Below are positions 7,376 to 16,462 of a stretch of DNA of 64,000 nucleotides, in pieces. The position numbers and the translations under genes were made by a program. Each line of letters starts with the position of its first letter. Positions within the stretch are counted from its first letter, which is position 1. Origin of the DNA: Bradyrhizobium guangdongense. Its GTDB lineage: Bacteria > Pseudomonadota > Alphaproteobacteria > Rhizobiales > Xanthobacteraceae. The notes beneath the pieces are model-generated. The model was given only the letters and a program-made list of their open reading frames with translations, was not told the DNA's origin and made no database searches. Location: the NCBI RefSeq assembly GCF_006483445.1, contig NZ_PPPT01000021.1:62001-126000 (forward strand), written 5' to 3'.

Positions 7376-8968
7376 TCACGCACCTGCGGGAGTGCGAACG
7401 GGTCGCAGCAGGAACGCGGGGAGGTGGGAGTGATCGCCGGGCTCGGTGTCGGCCGGACGCTGCGCGCGACGCGGCTCGGGACGGCCGATCGACGGCACGT
7501 TTGACGTATCGGCCTGCGGACGCGCGCGCTTGCGCGCATCGGAAGCATGCCGGTGCTCGTGGCTGCGCTGTTCGCGCGGCTCATGATTGCGCTCACGCGA
7601 TTCCTGATGGCGCTCGCGCGGCTCCTGGCTTCGTTCACGCGGTTGCTCACGCGCTTCCTGGCTGCGCGCTTCACGCGGCTCGTGGGTGCGCTCGCGCGCC
7701 TCCTGATTGCGCTCGCGCGCCTCTTGGCCGCGCTCGCGATCGTGTCCGCGCGGTGATCTGCCGCGGCCGCCACGGGAGCGCTCCCGGCCGCCACGCCCTT
7801 CGCGCGGACGTTCGGATGCATCAGCACCTTCGCTGCGGATGTCGTAATCGCCTTCGGCGCGCGGAATGGTTTGGCCGATCAGCTTTTCGATGGCCGCCAT
7901 CGACTTCTGGTCGAGCGGCGTCACCATCGAGATCGCGGTGCCGGTGCGGCCCGCGCGTCCCGTACGGCCGACGCGATGGACGTAGTCGTCGGGATGGTGG
8001 GGAACGTCGAAATTGAAGACGTGGCTGACCTCGGGAATGTCGAGGCCGCGGGCGGCGACGTCGGAGGCGACCAGCAGCGGAAGCTCGCCCTTGCGGAACT
8101 GCTCCAGCGCCGCCATGCGGGCCGGCTGATCCATGTCGCCGTGCAATGCGCCGACGCTGAAACCGTGCTTCTGCAGCGATTTGTGAACGATGGCGACTTC
8201 GCGCTTGCGATTGCAGAAGATGATCGCGTTCTTGAGATCCTTGGCCTCGCGCAGCAGGCGGCGGAGCAGTTCGCGCTTCTCGTGCGCCTCGCGCCCGGCG
8301 GGCACCTGGGACTGCGTGACGGTTACGGCGGTCGTCGCGGGCTTGGAGACTTCGACCTTCTGCGGGTTGTGCAGGAAGGTTTCGGTGATGCGCCGGATTT
8401 CCGGCGGCATGGTCGCGGTGAAGAACAGGGTCTGCCGCGTGAAGGGGACGAGCTTGCAGATGCGCTCGATGTCGGGGATGAAGCCCATGTCCAGCATGCG
8501 GTCGGCTTCGTCGATGACGAGCAGCTCGACGCCGGTGAGCAGCAGGCCGCCGCGCTCGGTGTGGTCGAGCAGGCGGCCGGGTGTTGCGATCAGCACATCG
8601 ACGCCGCGCGTCAGCTTGGCGTCCTGGTCGCCGAACGAAACGCCGCCGATCAGCAGCGCGACGTTGAGCTTCTGGCCGGCGCCGTAGCGGTCAAAGTTCT
8701 CTTTGACTTGCGCTGCGAGCTCGCGGGTCGGCTCGAGGATCAGGGTGCGCGGCATGCGTGCCCGGGCGCGACCCTTTTCGAGGATGGTGAGCATCGGCAG
8801 CACGAAGGCCGCGGTCTTGCCGGTGCCGGTCTGGGCGATGCCGAGGACGTCCTTGCGGGCAAGGACGTGAGGGATCGCCTGTTCCTGGATGGGGGTGGGG
8901 GTGGTGTAACCTGTGGCCGCGACTGCGGCGAGGACTTTTTCGGATAGTCCGAGATTGGAAAAGGACAT
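7376..8968 (-). CDS. RhlE-type DEAD-box RNA helicase with Arg/Glu-rich tail
   Basis: A 530-residue ATP-dependent RNA helicase. Motifs in order: Q motif TPIQEQAIP, Walker A AQTGTGKT, PTRELAAQ, DEAD in VIDEADRMLDMGF, TAT in place of the SAT motif, and HRVGRTGRAGRTG. The core ends near residue 385. The remaining ~145 residues are an unusual basic/acidic low-complexity tail with repeated EARERNQ- and PRERSQE-like units, probably disordered and RNA-binding. The start MSFSNLGLSEKVL at 8968 is the family start; a longer in-frame extension upstream lacks support. Such helicases act in cold adaptation, ribosome assembly or RNA decay; the exact role is not determinable here. Confidence 0.92.
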   Translation of the reverse strand: MSFSNLGLSEKVLAAVAATGYTTPTPIQEQAIPHVLARKDVLGIAQTGTGKTAAFVLPMLTILEKGRARARMPRTLILEPTRELAAQVKENFDRYGAGQKLNVALLIGGVSFGDQDAKLTRGVDVLIATPGRLLDHTERGGLLLTGVELLVIDEADRMLDMGFIPDIERICKLVPFTRQTLFFTATMPPEIRRITETFLHNPQKVEVSKPATTAVTVTQSQVPAGREAHEKRELLRRLLREAKDLKNAIIFCNRKREVAIVHKSLQKHGFSVGALHGDMDQPARMAALEQFRKGELPLLVASDVAARGLDIPEVSHVFNFDVPHHPDDYVHRVGRTGRAGRTGTAISMVTPLDQKSMAAIEKLIGQTIPRAEGDYDIRSEGADASERPREGRGGRERSRGGRGRSPRGHDRERGQEARERNQEARERTHEPREARSQEAREQPRERSQEPRERHQESRERNHEPREQRSHEHRHASDARKRARPQADTSNVPSIGRPEPRRAQRPADTEPGDHSHLPAFLLRPVRTPAGA

Positions 8969-9243
8969 TGAGCCTCTGGTCGAAACCGCCGTTCGGAATC
9001 GAGGGTAATTAAGGCTGTCGCGTTCCACCCCGAAACGGCGCGCTCTCAAAGAAGCTGGGGGTGCTGACTCACGCGAACAAAGCGCCAAGCTCAGGAATCG
9101 CTTTTCGATACCGAGCCGCGTCGACCCGGAACATAGGGTGGAATCGGCCAAAGTCAATGGAGCAGCCGCGGGAAGGTCCTAAAAACCCTAAGGTTTTTGC
9201 TCAAATTGCGGGCGAGGCTGAGCTTTTCGGGCCTGGAATGGCT

Positions 9244-10272
9244 CTAGGCCGAGGCCGCCTGCTGGTTCCGGAAATCGCCCGGCGCCATGCCGAAAGCGGA
9301 GTTGAAGGCCCGGTAGAAGGTCGCCAGGCTCTCGAAGCCGGAGGCAAAAGCGATGTCGGCAATCAGCCGCTCAGGCGCATCGACCAGCAGTCGGCGGCTG
9401 TGGGTGAGGCGGGCCTCGGTCACGGTCTGGGAGAAGCTCCGCTCCGCCATTTCGAACAGCATGTGCATGTGGCGGACGGAGACGCCGAGCAGGTCCGCCA
9501 CCATGGCGGGCGACAGTTCGGGGTTGGCCATGTGGCGCCCGATCAGCCGCCGCGCCAACGACAGCCGTCCGACCCGCAGTGCGTGCTGTCCGCGGCGGCT
9601 GTTGCGGTTGACGACGCCGCGCTCGATCAGCGCCAGTTGCGCCAGGGCCTGAACCTGCGGCGTGGCGTGATCCCCGGCGGCGGTGCCTTCGACGAGATCT
9701 GTGAAGCAGGACGTCACGAGCGGCGCCAGCGTGCCATCCGCAAAGGTCTTCGCGGTGAGGCCGCGCAATTGGCGCGCCGGCGCAGGCACGTGCGCTGCAG
9801 GGATCTTCAGGATGCGCAGGTGAAAGCCGGCATTGCCAAGCGGCGCGGTGCGGTAGGGCAGGTCGGTATAGCTCGTCGCGAAGCTGCCGCTGTCGATGGC
9901 AAAATCATCGCCGGGCAGGCCGCCGAACCAGCCGCCGCCGCCGAGCTGCTGATAGACGCAGATGCTGTCGCCCGGTGCGTCGGCAATGTCCGCCTCGCTC
10001 CGCTCGACGCGGTATGGGGAGGCCCGCAACTCGACGAGACCGGCATCCCCGACCTTGCGCAGTGAGAACTCGCCGAAGAAGTCCGCGCGCTGCTCGCGTT
10101 CAAGTTCAGCCGTGACGCCAAACAGTCCCTTGGAGCGCACCTCACGCCAATAGTCGAAGCGGTTCTGCGGTTCGACTTCGTCTGTACACCAGGAGTACAC
10201 GGAAAACCTCGATGAGACAGGTATTGGCCAAACAGAGAGCAGATTCCAGCCGAACCCGCTAGTTAACATCAT
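9244..10272 (-). CDS. AraC-family transcriptional regulator
   Basis: About 342 residues. The N-terminal ~220 residues resemble the AraC-type ligand-binding domain (FDYWREVRSKGLFGV, DSICVYQQLGGGGWFGG). The C-terminal ~100 residues are the double helix-turn-helix, with SPAMVADLLGVSVRHMHMLFE as the first and LIADIAFASGFESLATFYRAFNSAFGMAPGDFR as the second. The start is uncertain: two adjacent ATG codons (10272 and 10269) have poor ribosome sites, and a GTG near VYSWCTDEV is an alternative. The gene is divergent from the caspase-like gene at 10391 and could regulate it, but no operator was recognised. Confidence 0.85.
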   Translation of the reverse strand: MMLTSGFGWNLLSVWPIPVSSRFSVYSWCTDEVEPQNRFDYWREVRSKGLFGVTAELEREQRADFFGEFSLRKVGDAGLVELRASPYRVERSEADIADAPGDSICVYQQLGGGGWFGGLPGDDFAIDSGSFATSYTDLPYRTAPLGNAGFHLRILKIPAAHVPAPARQLRGLTAKTFADGTLAPLVTSCFTDLVEGTAAGDHATPQVQALAQLALIERGVVNRNSRRGQHALRVGRLSLARRLIGRHMANPELSPAMVADLLGVSVRHMHMLFEMAERSFSQTVTEARLTHSRRLLVDAPERLIADIAFASGFESLATFYRAFNSAFGMAPGDFRNQQAASA

Positions 10273-10390
10273 GCGGCAGGGTGACCCGGTCAACTCCTGG
10301 GGCGGTTTTTGAACCGCCGATATGCCTCGGCCGACTATCCATCAGCGGCGGCAGGAACCGCAAACCTCTCCTGCAACGGGATAACCTTCG

Positions 10391-11941
10391 ATGATGCGAC
10401 CGCTTTTCAGAATCCTGGCGTCACTCGGCGTTGCCGCGGGCCTGCTGTCGTCAGCGGTCCCCGCAGAGGCCGCAAAGCGCGTGGCCCTCGTCATCGGGAA
10501 CAATGACTACCGGAACGTGCCAAAGCTGCTGAAGGCGGTGAACGACGCCCGCACCATGGGCGATACGCTGCGCCAGCTCGGCTTTGCCGTGATGGTCGCC
10601 GAGAACCAGAGCCGGCAAGCATTCTCCGAGACGCTGCTCGCCTTCGACAAGGCGATCGAGCCCGGCGACACCGCGTTCTTTTTCTACGCCGGCCACGGCT
10701 TCGAGATCGCGGGCCAGAACTACCTGCTGCCGACCGACGTGCCGGCGGCGACTGAAGGTCAGGAGGAGCTGGTGCGCGATTCCTCCATCCTCGCCGACCG
10801 CATCGTCGAGCGCTTGCAGAACAAGAAGGCGCGCACCTCGATCCTGGTGTTCGATGCCTGCCGCAACAATCCGTTCGAGCGTTCCGGCACGCGCGCGGTC
10901 GCCGGTAGCGGCGGACTTGCGCCGATGGTGCAACTGCCAGAAGGTGTGTTCTCGGTATTTTCGGCAGGTCCGCGCCAGACCGCGCTCGATCGTCTCTCCA
11001 ACGACGACGCCAATCCCAATTCGGTGTTCACGCGCACCTTCGCCAAGGAGCTGCTGCAGCCCGGCATCAACCTCGTGCAGGTGGCGCAGCACACCCGCCG
11101 GACGGTCAGCGAACTGGCCGACACCGTGAAGCACAAGCAGGTGCCTGTCTATTTCGACCAGATGGTCGACGACGTGTTCTTGACCGGGACGGCCAAGCCG
11201 GCATCTGACAAGGTTGCATCGGATTCGTCGGCGCCGAATCCCAACGCGCGGCCGGCCGATGCACCGATGAAGGTCGCAGCCCTGCCGCCGGTTGCGCCGT
11301 TGAAGGTGCCGAAGGAAGAATCCCTCAATGCGCCGATCGCGATGTTCTCGCGCCACAATGGCGGCTGGACCGTCGTGTTCTCGATCGCCGACCCCACGCT
11401 CGGCATCTCCTGGCGCATGGGCGAGAGCGGGGACTTCCGCGAGACCGGTTTCCTCGACACACTGGATTCGCGCACGCGCAAGCGCATGCCCAATCCCTCG
11501 ATCGAGCTTCCCTCCGACGCGCCGGCCGCCACAATCCAGGTGCGCTATGTCGACGCCTCCGGCGAGATGCAGGGGCCGTTCCCGATCAAGTTCGACCCCG
11601 AAGCCGCGCTGATCCGCGACCAGCGCAAGATCCTCGACATGACCGCCAATAGCTGGCTGTCGTTCCGCCAGTTCAACGGGCTGCTGGTCTACTACACCCA
11701 TCTGGTGTCGTATCGGTGCGCGATCCGCGAGGTGAAGATCGGCATCGACAGCGCGGTTCCCAACCAGGTCCTCGCCATGCCGCCCTGCGACATGCGCGAC
11801 CCGACCGCGGTCTCCGCTGGCATGCCGCTCTACGCGAAGCTCAACCCGGCGACGCAGTTCATCTCGGTCGAGCTGACCTACCGCGACGGCAGCGTCTCCG
11901 AGATCAAGAGCTTTCGCACGGCGAACCGCAGCAATAATTGA
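10391..11941 (+). CDS. Exported caspase-family (peptidase C14) protein
   Basis: A 516-residue protein with a Sec signal peptide (cleavage near VPAEAA, residue ~28) and a caspase/metacaspase p20-like domain at about 30-255. The catalytic dyad is His102 in YAGHGFEIAG and Cys157 in VFDACRNNPF, both present. A Pro/Ala-rich linker (about 265-310) leads to a C-terminal domain of ~200 residues that I do not recognise. Its position outside the cytoplasm follows from the signal peptide. Bacterial members are linked to stress or proteolytic signalling, but the substrate is unknown. MMRPLF offers two adjacent ATG codons. Confidence 0.87.
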   Translation: MMRPLFRILASLGVAAGLLSSAVPAEAAKRVALVIGNNDYRNVPKLLKAVNDARTMGDTLRQLGFAVMVAENQSRQAFSETLLAFDKAIEPGDTAFFFYAGHGFEIAGQNYLLPTDVPAATEGQEELVRDSSILADRIVERLQNKKARTSILVFDACRNNPFERSGTRAVAGSGGLAPMVQLPEGVFSVFSAGPRQTALDRLSNDDANPNSVFTRTFAKELLQPGINLVQVAQHTRRTVSELADTVKHKQVPVYFDQMVDDVFLTGTAKPASDKVASDSSAPNPNARPADAPMKVAALPPVAPLKVPKEESLNAPIAMFSRHNGGWTVVFSIADPTLGISWRMGESGDFRETGFLDTLDSRTRKRMPNPSIELPSDAPAATIQVRYVDASGEMQGPFPIKFDPEAALIRDQRKILDMTANSWLSFRQFNGLLVYYTHLVSYRCAIREVKIGIDSAVPNQVLAMPPCDMRDPTAVSAGMPLYAKLNPATQFISVELTYRDGSVSEIKSFRTANRSNN

Positions 11942-12038
11942 TCTCGTGCCGTTGCGCGGGGATGACGGATCGACTGTGCTGCGCGCTGCATAAACTCGCG
12001 CTACAATCCCGGCCGAAGATCAATCCAAAGGCCGGATC

Positions 12039-13295
12039 ATGGATGCAACCTCCCCAGGACAGCCTTTAAGTCGCGCCAAAAGAGTCCGCTGTTGCATCGT
12101 CGGCGGCGGGCCCGCCGGCATGATGCTCGGCTATCTCCTGGGACGCGCCGGCGTCGACGTCGTGGTGCTGGAGAAGCACGCCGACTTCTTCCGCGACTTT
12201 CGCGGCGACACCGTGCATCCCTCGACGCTTCAGGTGATGGACGAGCTCGGCCTGATCGACGGTTTCCTCAAGCTGCCGCATCAACGCCTGCAGAAGATGG
12301 ACGGCATGTTCGGCGGCACACCCGTGCGGATCGCCGATCTCGCCCGGCTCGACACGAAATACCCTTTTATAGCCTTCATGCCGCAATGGGATTTTCTGAA
12401 TTTTCTGCGCGAGGCCGGCCAGCGCTTTACCTCGCTCAAGGTCATGATGAGCACGGAGGCGACCGACCTGATCCGCCGCGGTGACGCGATCGCCGGCGTG
12501 CGTGCCAATACGCCAGATGGTCCCATCGACATCGAAGCCGATCTGACCATCGCCTGCGACGGTCGTCATTCGACGGTGCGCGCGCGGGCAGGCCTCGTCG
12601 TCGAGGAGATCGGCGCGCCGATGGACGTGCTGTGGTTTCGCGCTGCCCGCAAGGCCAATGAGACCGAGAACGTGTTTGCCCGCGTCGAACCGGGCAAGAT
12701 GATGATCACCTTCGATCGCGGCGACTATTGGCAATGCGCTTACGTCATCGCCAAGGGACAGTTTGAGTCAGTCAAGGCGAGGGGGCTTCAGGCGCTGCTC
12801 GACGACATCGTCCGCATGGCGCCGATCCTCAAGACCGGAATTGCCGACGTCAAGAGCTGGGACGACGTCAAGCTGCTGACCGTTGCGATCAATCGCCTCG
12901 CGCGCTGGACGCGGCCGGGGCTGTTGTGCATCGGCGACGCCGCGCATGCGATGTCGCCGGTCGGCGGTGTCGGCGTCAATCTCGCCGTGCAGGATGCGGT
13001 GGCGACGGCCAATCTGCTGGCGGCCAAGATAAGGATCGGCTGTCCGTCCGAGGAGGAGCTCGACGCCGTGCGCCGGCGCCGAGAATTCCCCGTGAAGATG
13101 ACGCAGCGCATGCAGATCGTCGTGCAGAACAACATCATCAGCGGCGCGCTTGCCTCAGGCAATCAACCGCTGAAGGTTCCGCTTGTCGTGCGGCTGCTCA
13201 CGGCGCTACCCTGGCTGCAGGGAATTCCCGCGCGCTTCATCGCACTTGGCGTGCGGCCGGAACACGTGCATTCCCCGGTCGTCAAGGCGATGTGA
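12039..13295 (+). CDS. FAD-dependent monooxygenase (PHBH fold)
   Basis: A 418-residue flavoprotein of the p-hydroxybenzoate-hydroxylase type. The FAD-binding GGGPAG lies near residue 23, the DG motif appears as ACDGRHSTVRARAGL, and the GD motif as LLCIGDAAHAMSPVGGVGVNLAVQDAV. No membrane segment is seen. These enzymes hydroxylate aromatic or polyketide substrates using NAD(P)H and oxygen; the substrate cannot be inferred. It stands alone on its strand with no obvious operon partner. Confidence 0.88.
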   Translation: MDATSPGQPLSRAKRVRCCIVGGGPAGMMLGYLLGRAGVDVVVLEKHADFFRDFRGDTVHPSTLQVMDELGLIDGFLKLPHQRLQKMDGMFGGTPVRIADLARLDTKYPFIAFMPQWDFLNFLREAGQRFTSLKVMMSTEATDLIRRGDAIAGVRANTPDGPIDIEADLTIACDGRHSTVRARAGLVVEEIGAPMDVLWFRAARKANETENVFARVEPGKMMITFDRGDYWQCAYVIAKGQFESVKARGLQALLDDIVRMAPILKTGIADVKSWDDVKLLTVAINRLARWTRPGLLCIGDAAHAMSPVGGVGVNLAVQDAVATANLLAAKIRIGCPSEEELDAVRRRREFPVKMTQRMQIVVQNNIISGALASGNQPLKVPLVVRLLTALPWLQGIPARFIALGVRPEHVHSPVVKAM

Positions 13296-13358
13296 GAGTT
13301 CGGCAGTGCGAGCGCGATCGACCGGCCGAGAGAGCAGGCAAGGATGTGAGGGGCGTCG

Positions 13359-13559
13359 GTGGGATATATCATCGAATGGATTTTGGAAGGACAGTCGGCG
13401 CCATATCGCGAGACCTTTGCCGACGCACCTAGCGCTTGGGATGCCATCAGTCACTTCCAGCGCGATGGTTACTGGGACTGCAAGATAACCGATCTCGATG
13501 GCAGACCTGTAAGCGACGCAGAGTTCTATGAAGCTTTGCTCCCGTACCGGCGCAAATAG
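13359..13559 (+). CDS. Small conserved-looking protein of unknown function
   Basis: A 66-residue ORF with a GTG start 7 bp after a GAGGGG ribosome site. The product (MGYIIEWILEG, then AWDAISHFQRDGYWDCKITDLDGRPVSDAEF) has the balanced composition of a real folded protein, no signal peptide and no membrane segment. I do not recognise the family. It follows the monooxygenase gene by 63 bp on the same strand, so it may be co-transcribed. Confidence 0.55.
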   Translation: MGYIIEWILEGQSAPYRETFADAPSAWDAISHFQRDGYWDCKITDLDGRPVSDAEFYEALLPYRRK

Positions 13560-13760
13560 GAGGAGGCTCATGCGCGCACCCCAGCCGCAATTTGGTAAGG
13601 ATAACGGCGCGTTAAAGTGCGCGCCGATCGTTGCCTGCGTGCAACAGCGCATGGGGATTCGAAGCGCGCCGCGCGTCGATCCCGCGGCTTAACTTTGTTG
13701 ATTCAAATTTGAGTAAGAACTGTCTGTGAGCGTGCGCCCATCAAAGAAACGGGGTGTACC

Positions 13761-14540
13761 ATGCGTTCCAAGTTGATTGCCGCCTTCGCCTGCACGACCG
13801 CGCTCGTCGCGAGCGGTGCTGCTTCCGCCGCCGACCTTGGCGCGCGGCCCTACACGAAGGCGCCGATCTACGCCGAGCCGCTTTTCAACTGGACAGGCTT
13901 CTATGTCGGCGGTCATGTCGGCGGCGCCTGGACCAATCAGCAGTGGATCAACAGCGCCAACACCACGGCGTTCGGCGATCTCGCGCCGGGGCAGGGCTTT
14001 CGTCAGCGCGGCGCGGGCGTCCTGGGCGGCGCGCAGATCGGCTACAACTGGCAGGCCAGCCAGTTCGTGTTCGGTCTTGAAGGCACCATTTCCGGCCTGA
14101 GCAATTCCGGCACCGTCAACAACACGGTGTTCGGTGTCGGTCTCGACGACCAGTTTAGCTGGCGCACCAACGTGCTCGCGACGATCGTCGGCCGCGCCGG
14201 CGTCGCCGTGAACAACAACCTGTTCTACGCCAAGGGCGGCTACGCCGGTGCGAACAACCGTCTCTCCGTCGTCGACAACGTCGCTAACCCGTCAACCGGC
14301 TCGGGCGGTCAGACGCACTGGGCCAATGGCTGGACCGTCGGCGCCGGCTGGGAATACGGCATCACCCCGAACTGGATCGTCGGCCTCGAATACAACTACG
14401 CGTCCTTCACGAGCCAGAGCTATCAGCTCGCGGGCACCGCGGCCGGCACCTACACGTTCGACGCAAAGCCCCGCGACATGCAGTGGGCCGTGGTTCGCGC
14501 GAGCTACAAGTTCGGCAACCCCGTCGTCGCGCGCTACTGA
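13761..14540 (+). CDS. Omp25/Omp31-like outer-membrane beta-barrel protein
   Basis: A 259-residue protein with a signal peptide (cleavage after ASAA, residue ~23). The mature part is an eight-stranded barrel in the style of rhizobial Omp25/Omp31: it starts with FNWTGFYVGGHVGGAWT, has alternating aromatic strands, and ends in YKFGNPVVARY with the C-terminal aromatic residue needed for membrane insertion. Such proteins are abundant structural or adhesion-related barrels, usually encoded by several paralogues; another sits at 16463. A strong terminator follows at 14594. Confidence 0.9.
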   Translation: MRSKLIAAFACTTALVASGAASAADLGARPYTKAPIYAEPLFNWTGFYVGGHVGGAWTNQQWINSANTTAFGDLAPGQGFRQRGAGVLGGAQIGYNWQASQFVFGLEGTISGLSNSGTVNNTVFGVGLDDQFSWRTNVLATIVGRAGVAVNNNLFYAKGGYAGANNRLSVVDNVANPSTGSGGQTHWANGWTVGAGWEYGITPNWIVGLEYNYASFTSQSYQLAGTAAGTYTFDAKPRDMQWAVVRASYKFGNPVVARY

Positions 14541-14593
14541 TATTTTCGAAGCTGCCGATATTCTCGAAGAAGTCTGGTCACTGCCAACAACTG

Positions 14594-14625
14594 AAGGCCC
14601 CGGCATCGTCCGGGGCCTTTTCTTT
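14594..14625 (+). terminator. Rho-independent terminator after the outer-membrane protein gene
   Basis: A perfect 8-bp stem GGCCCCGG (14596-14603) / CCGGGGCC (14610-14617) with loop CATCGT, followed by TTTTCTTT. It lies 55 bp after the stop of the beta-barrel gene and before the convergent SDR gene. Confidence 0.9.
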
Positions 14626-14639
14626 GTCGGTGTGGATCC

Positions 14640-15410
14640 TCACGCCATCACGGAAAATCCGCCATCGACCGGGATCGCGGTGCCCGTGACGAAGTTCGAG
14701 GCCGGCGAGGCCAGGAACACCGCAATGCCGGCGAAATCGTCGATGTGGCCCCAGCGGCCGGCGGGCGTGCGCGCGAGGACGCGCTCGTGCAGGCCCGTGA
14801 CCTCCTTGCGCGCCCCGCGGGTGAGGTCGGTGTCGATCCAGCCCGGCAAAATGGCGTTGACCTGGATGTTGTCGGGCGCCCAGGCATTGGCGCAGGCGCG
14901 GGTGTACTGCACGATGCCGCCCTTGCTTGCCGCATAGGCGGTGGCGAAGCTCGCGCCGAAGATCGACATCATCGAGCCGATATTGATCACCTTGCCGTTG
15001 CCCGACGCCTTCAGCGCCGGATAGGCCAGCTTCGAACACACGAAGGCGCTGGTGAGGTTGGTATCGATCACCTTGTTCCACTCGTCGAGCTCGAGCTCGT
15101 GCGGCGGCTTGCGGATGCTCATGCCGGCGTTGTTGATGAGGATGTCGATACGGCCGAGTTCCTTCACGACGCGATCCACCATCGCGGCGACCGCCGCCTT
15201 GTCGGTGACGTCGGTGGTCACCGCGATCGCCTTGACACCGCGCTGCCTGAGGTCCGCCACAGCCGCTGCCGATTTGGCTTCATTGCGCCCGACCACGGCG
15301 ATATCGGCACCGGCGTCGGCGAGCCCGTGGGCCATGCCGAGCCCGATGCCGCCATTGCCGCCGGTGACGACCGCAACCTTGCCGCGGAGATCGAATGGAC
15401 TGGATGTCAT
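14640..15410 (-). CDS. SDR-family oxidoreductase
   Basis: A 256-residue classical short-chain dehydrogenase/reductase. The cofactor motif is VTGGNGGIGLG near residue 16, NNAGMS follows near 90, catalytic Ser is in NIGSMMS and the YxxxK motif is YAASKGG. The glucose/gluconate dehydrogenase-like end (ASNFVTGTAIPVDGGFSVMA) is intact. The arginine after the second beta strand (VVGRNEAK) suggests NADP preference, which is an inference. The substrate is unknown. A small membrane protein gene lies just upstream on the same strand, 16 bp away. Confidence 0.9.
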   Translation of the reverse strand: MTSSPFDLRGKVAVVTGGNGGIGLGMAHGLADAGADIAVVGRNEAKSAAAVADLRQRGVKAIAVTTDVTDKAAVAAMVDRVVKELGRIDILINNAGMSIRKPPHELELDEWNKVIDTNLTSAFVCSKLAYPALKASGNGKVINIGSMMSIFGASFATAYAASKGGIVQYTRACANAWAPDNIQVNAILPGWIDTDLTRGARKEVTGLHERVLARTPAGRWGHIDDFAGIAVFLASPASNFVTGTAIPVDGGFSVMA

Positions 15411-15426
15411 GCTGTCATTCCTTTTC

Positions 15427-15612
15427 TTAAGTCGTTGCTTGCCAGATCAGCACCAGTCCGAAACCGGCCATGGCGGCGCCATAGCCGGCCCATTGCAGTT
15501 GCGCGATCATGAAGCTCGATCGAGGCCAGGGAAACGTCCCCGTGCCTTGTCCGATCCAGAGCAAGCCGATGGCGAGCGCGAACAAGCCTGCGATCAGCAG
15601 AAATCTGCGCAT
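15427..15612 (-). CDS. Small two-helix membrane protein
   Basis: A 61-residue protein with two predicted membrane helices (LLIAGLFALAIGLLWIG and AGYGAAMAGFGLVLIW) joined by a short GTGTFPWPRSSFM loop. The hydrophobic pattern and the GTGTFPWPRSSFMI stretch look conserved in rhizobia. It lies 16 bp upstream of the SDR gene on the same strand and is probably co-transcribed with it. The function is unknown. Confidence 0.7.
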   Translation of the reverse strand: MRRFLLIAGLFALAIGLLWIGQGTGTFPWPRSSFMIAQLQWAGYGAAMAGFGLVLIWQATT

Positions 15613-15743
15613 GTGTCCCTCCCATGGTCTGCTTTGTCGCGGTGCAGCATCGCCACGCCTTCGTGGCTGGCCGTGTCGCGAAAACCTGGAGCGCAGACTA
15701 GCCGTAGCTTCGGTTTGGATACAATGGCCGGGGAAGCAGGAGC

Positions 15744-16409
15744 GTGCTCACGTCGATGCGAAAGACCGTCTTGCGCGCCGTGTTGGTCGGTGGGCTGGCT
15801 GGCGCGCTGATCCTGGCCTATGCGGCCGTGCCGCGCCGGGCCGATCTGCGCGCCTTCGATCCCGCCGGCATGGCGCGGCTCGAGACAGCGATGTGGCGCG
15901 ACTATTACGACAAGCGCTATGGCGCGCTGTTCTACCACCTCTATGAATCGACGCGGACCCAGTTCGGCTTCTCGCCGCTCAGGAGCCTGCACATCGCGTT
16001 TGCCGCGGCCAATGCCGCGCAGTTATTCCAGCCGACACGATCGCGTGCTGAAGCCGATGCGGCCTTGCCGCCGCTGATCGTCTATTACTGGGATCTCGCG
16101 TCCGCTGCGCCAGTGGGTTTCGACGTCGAGGAGGCCGCGCGCCTCGAACTCGACTGGTGGCAGGCCCGACGCGAGGCGATCGCTCCGCAGACCTATGGGC
16201 TGACCATCGCGCGCGTCACTTCGCTGACCTATGGCAAGAGCGCCGATGATGAAGGCATCAAGCAGTTCGGCACGCTGCGCGCGGAGGCCATGGCGCTTCG
16301 CGATGCAAGGGGCTCTGCGATTACCGACGCCGATTGGGCCGACATCGAGGCAATGCTCGGCAAGGCCTATCAGGCGCTGAAGGAGAGTGTCCGCAACCGA
16401 GCCTCATAA
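15744..16409 (+). CDS. Membrane-anchored protein of unknown function
   Basis: A 221-residue protein with one N-terminal hydrophobic segment (VLVGGLAGALILAYAAV), probably an uncleaved anchor or signal. The rest is a soluble, mostly helical domain rich in aromatic residues (MWRDYYDKRYGALFYHLYESTRTQFGF, LPPLIVYYWDLA). I do not recognise a family. Start choice: GTG at 15744 directly follows AGGAGC; an ATG at 15756 would shorten it by four residues. It ends 2 bp before a strong bidirectional terminator shared with the convergent barrel protein gene. Confidence 0.75.
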   Translation: MLTSMRKTVLRAVLVGGLAGALILAYAAVPRRADLRAFDPAGMARLETAMWRDYYDKRYGALFYHLYESTRTQFGFSPLRSLHIAFAAANAAQLFQPTRSRAEADAALPPLIVYYWDLASAAPVGFDVEEAARLELDWWQARREAIAPQTYGLTIARVTSLTYGKSADDEGIKQFGTLRAEAMALRDARGSAITDADWADIEAMLGKAYQALKESVRNRAS

Positions 16410-16410
16410 C

Positions 16411-16442
16411 GAAAAAGCCCCGGACGATGCCGGGGCTTTTGA
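16411..16442. terminator. Bidirectional Rho-independent terminator
   Basis: An 11-bp stem AAAAGCCCCGG (16413-16423) / CCGGGGCTTTT (16430-16440) with a 6-nt loop. It has a run of T on each strand after the stem, and sits between the convergent genes at 15744 and 16463. Confidence 0.9.
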
Positions 16443-16462
16443 CGTTTGAGATCGAGGTCGGA

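Noticed and set aside
7500..7760. Repeated DNA in the helicase tail as a CRISPR or tandem non-coding repeat
   Set aside because: The repeats are in frame, imperfect and codon-based, and continue the helicase reading frame to a proper stop.
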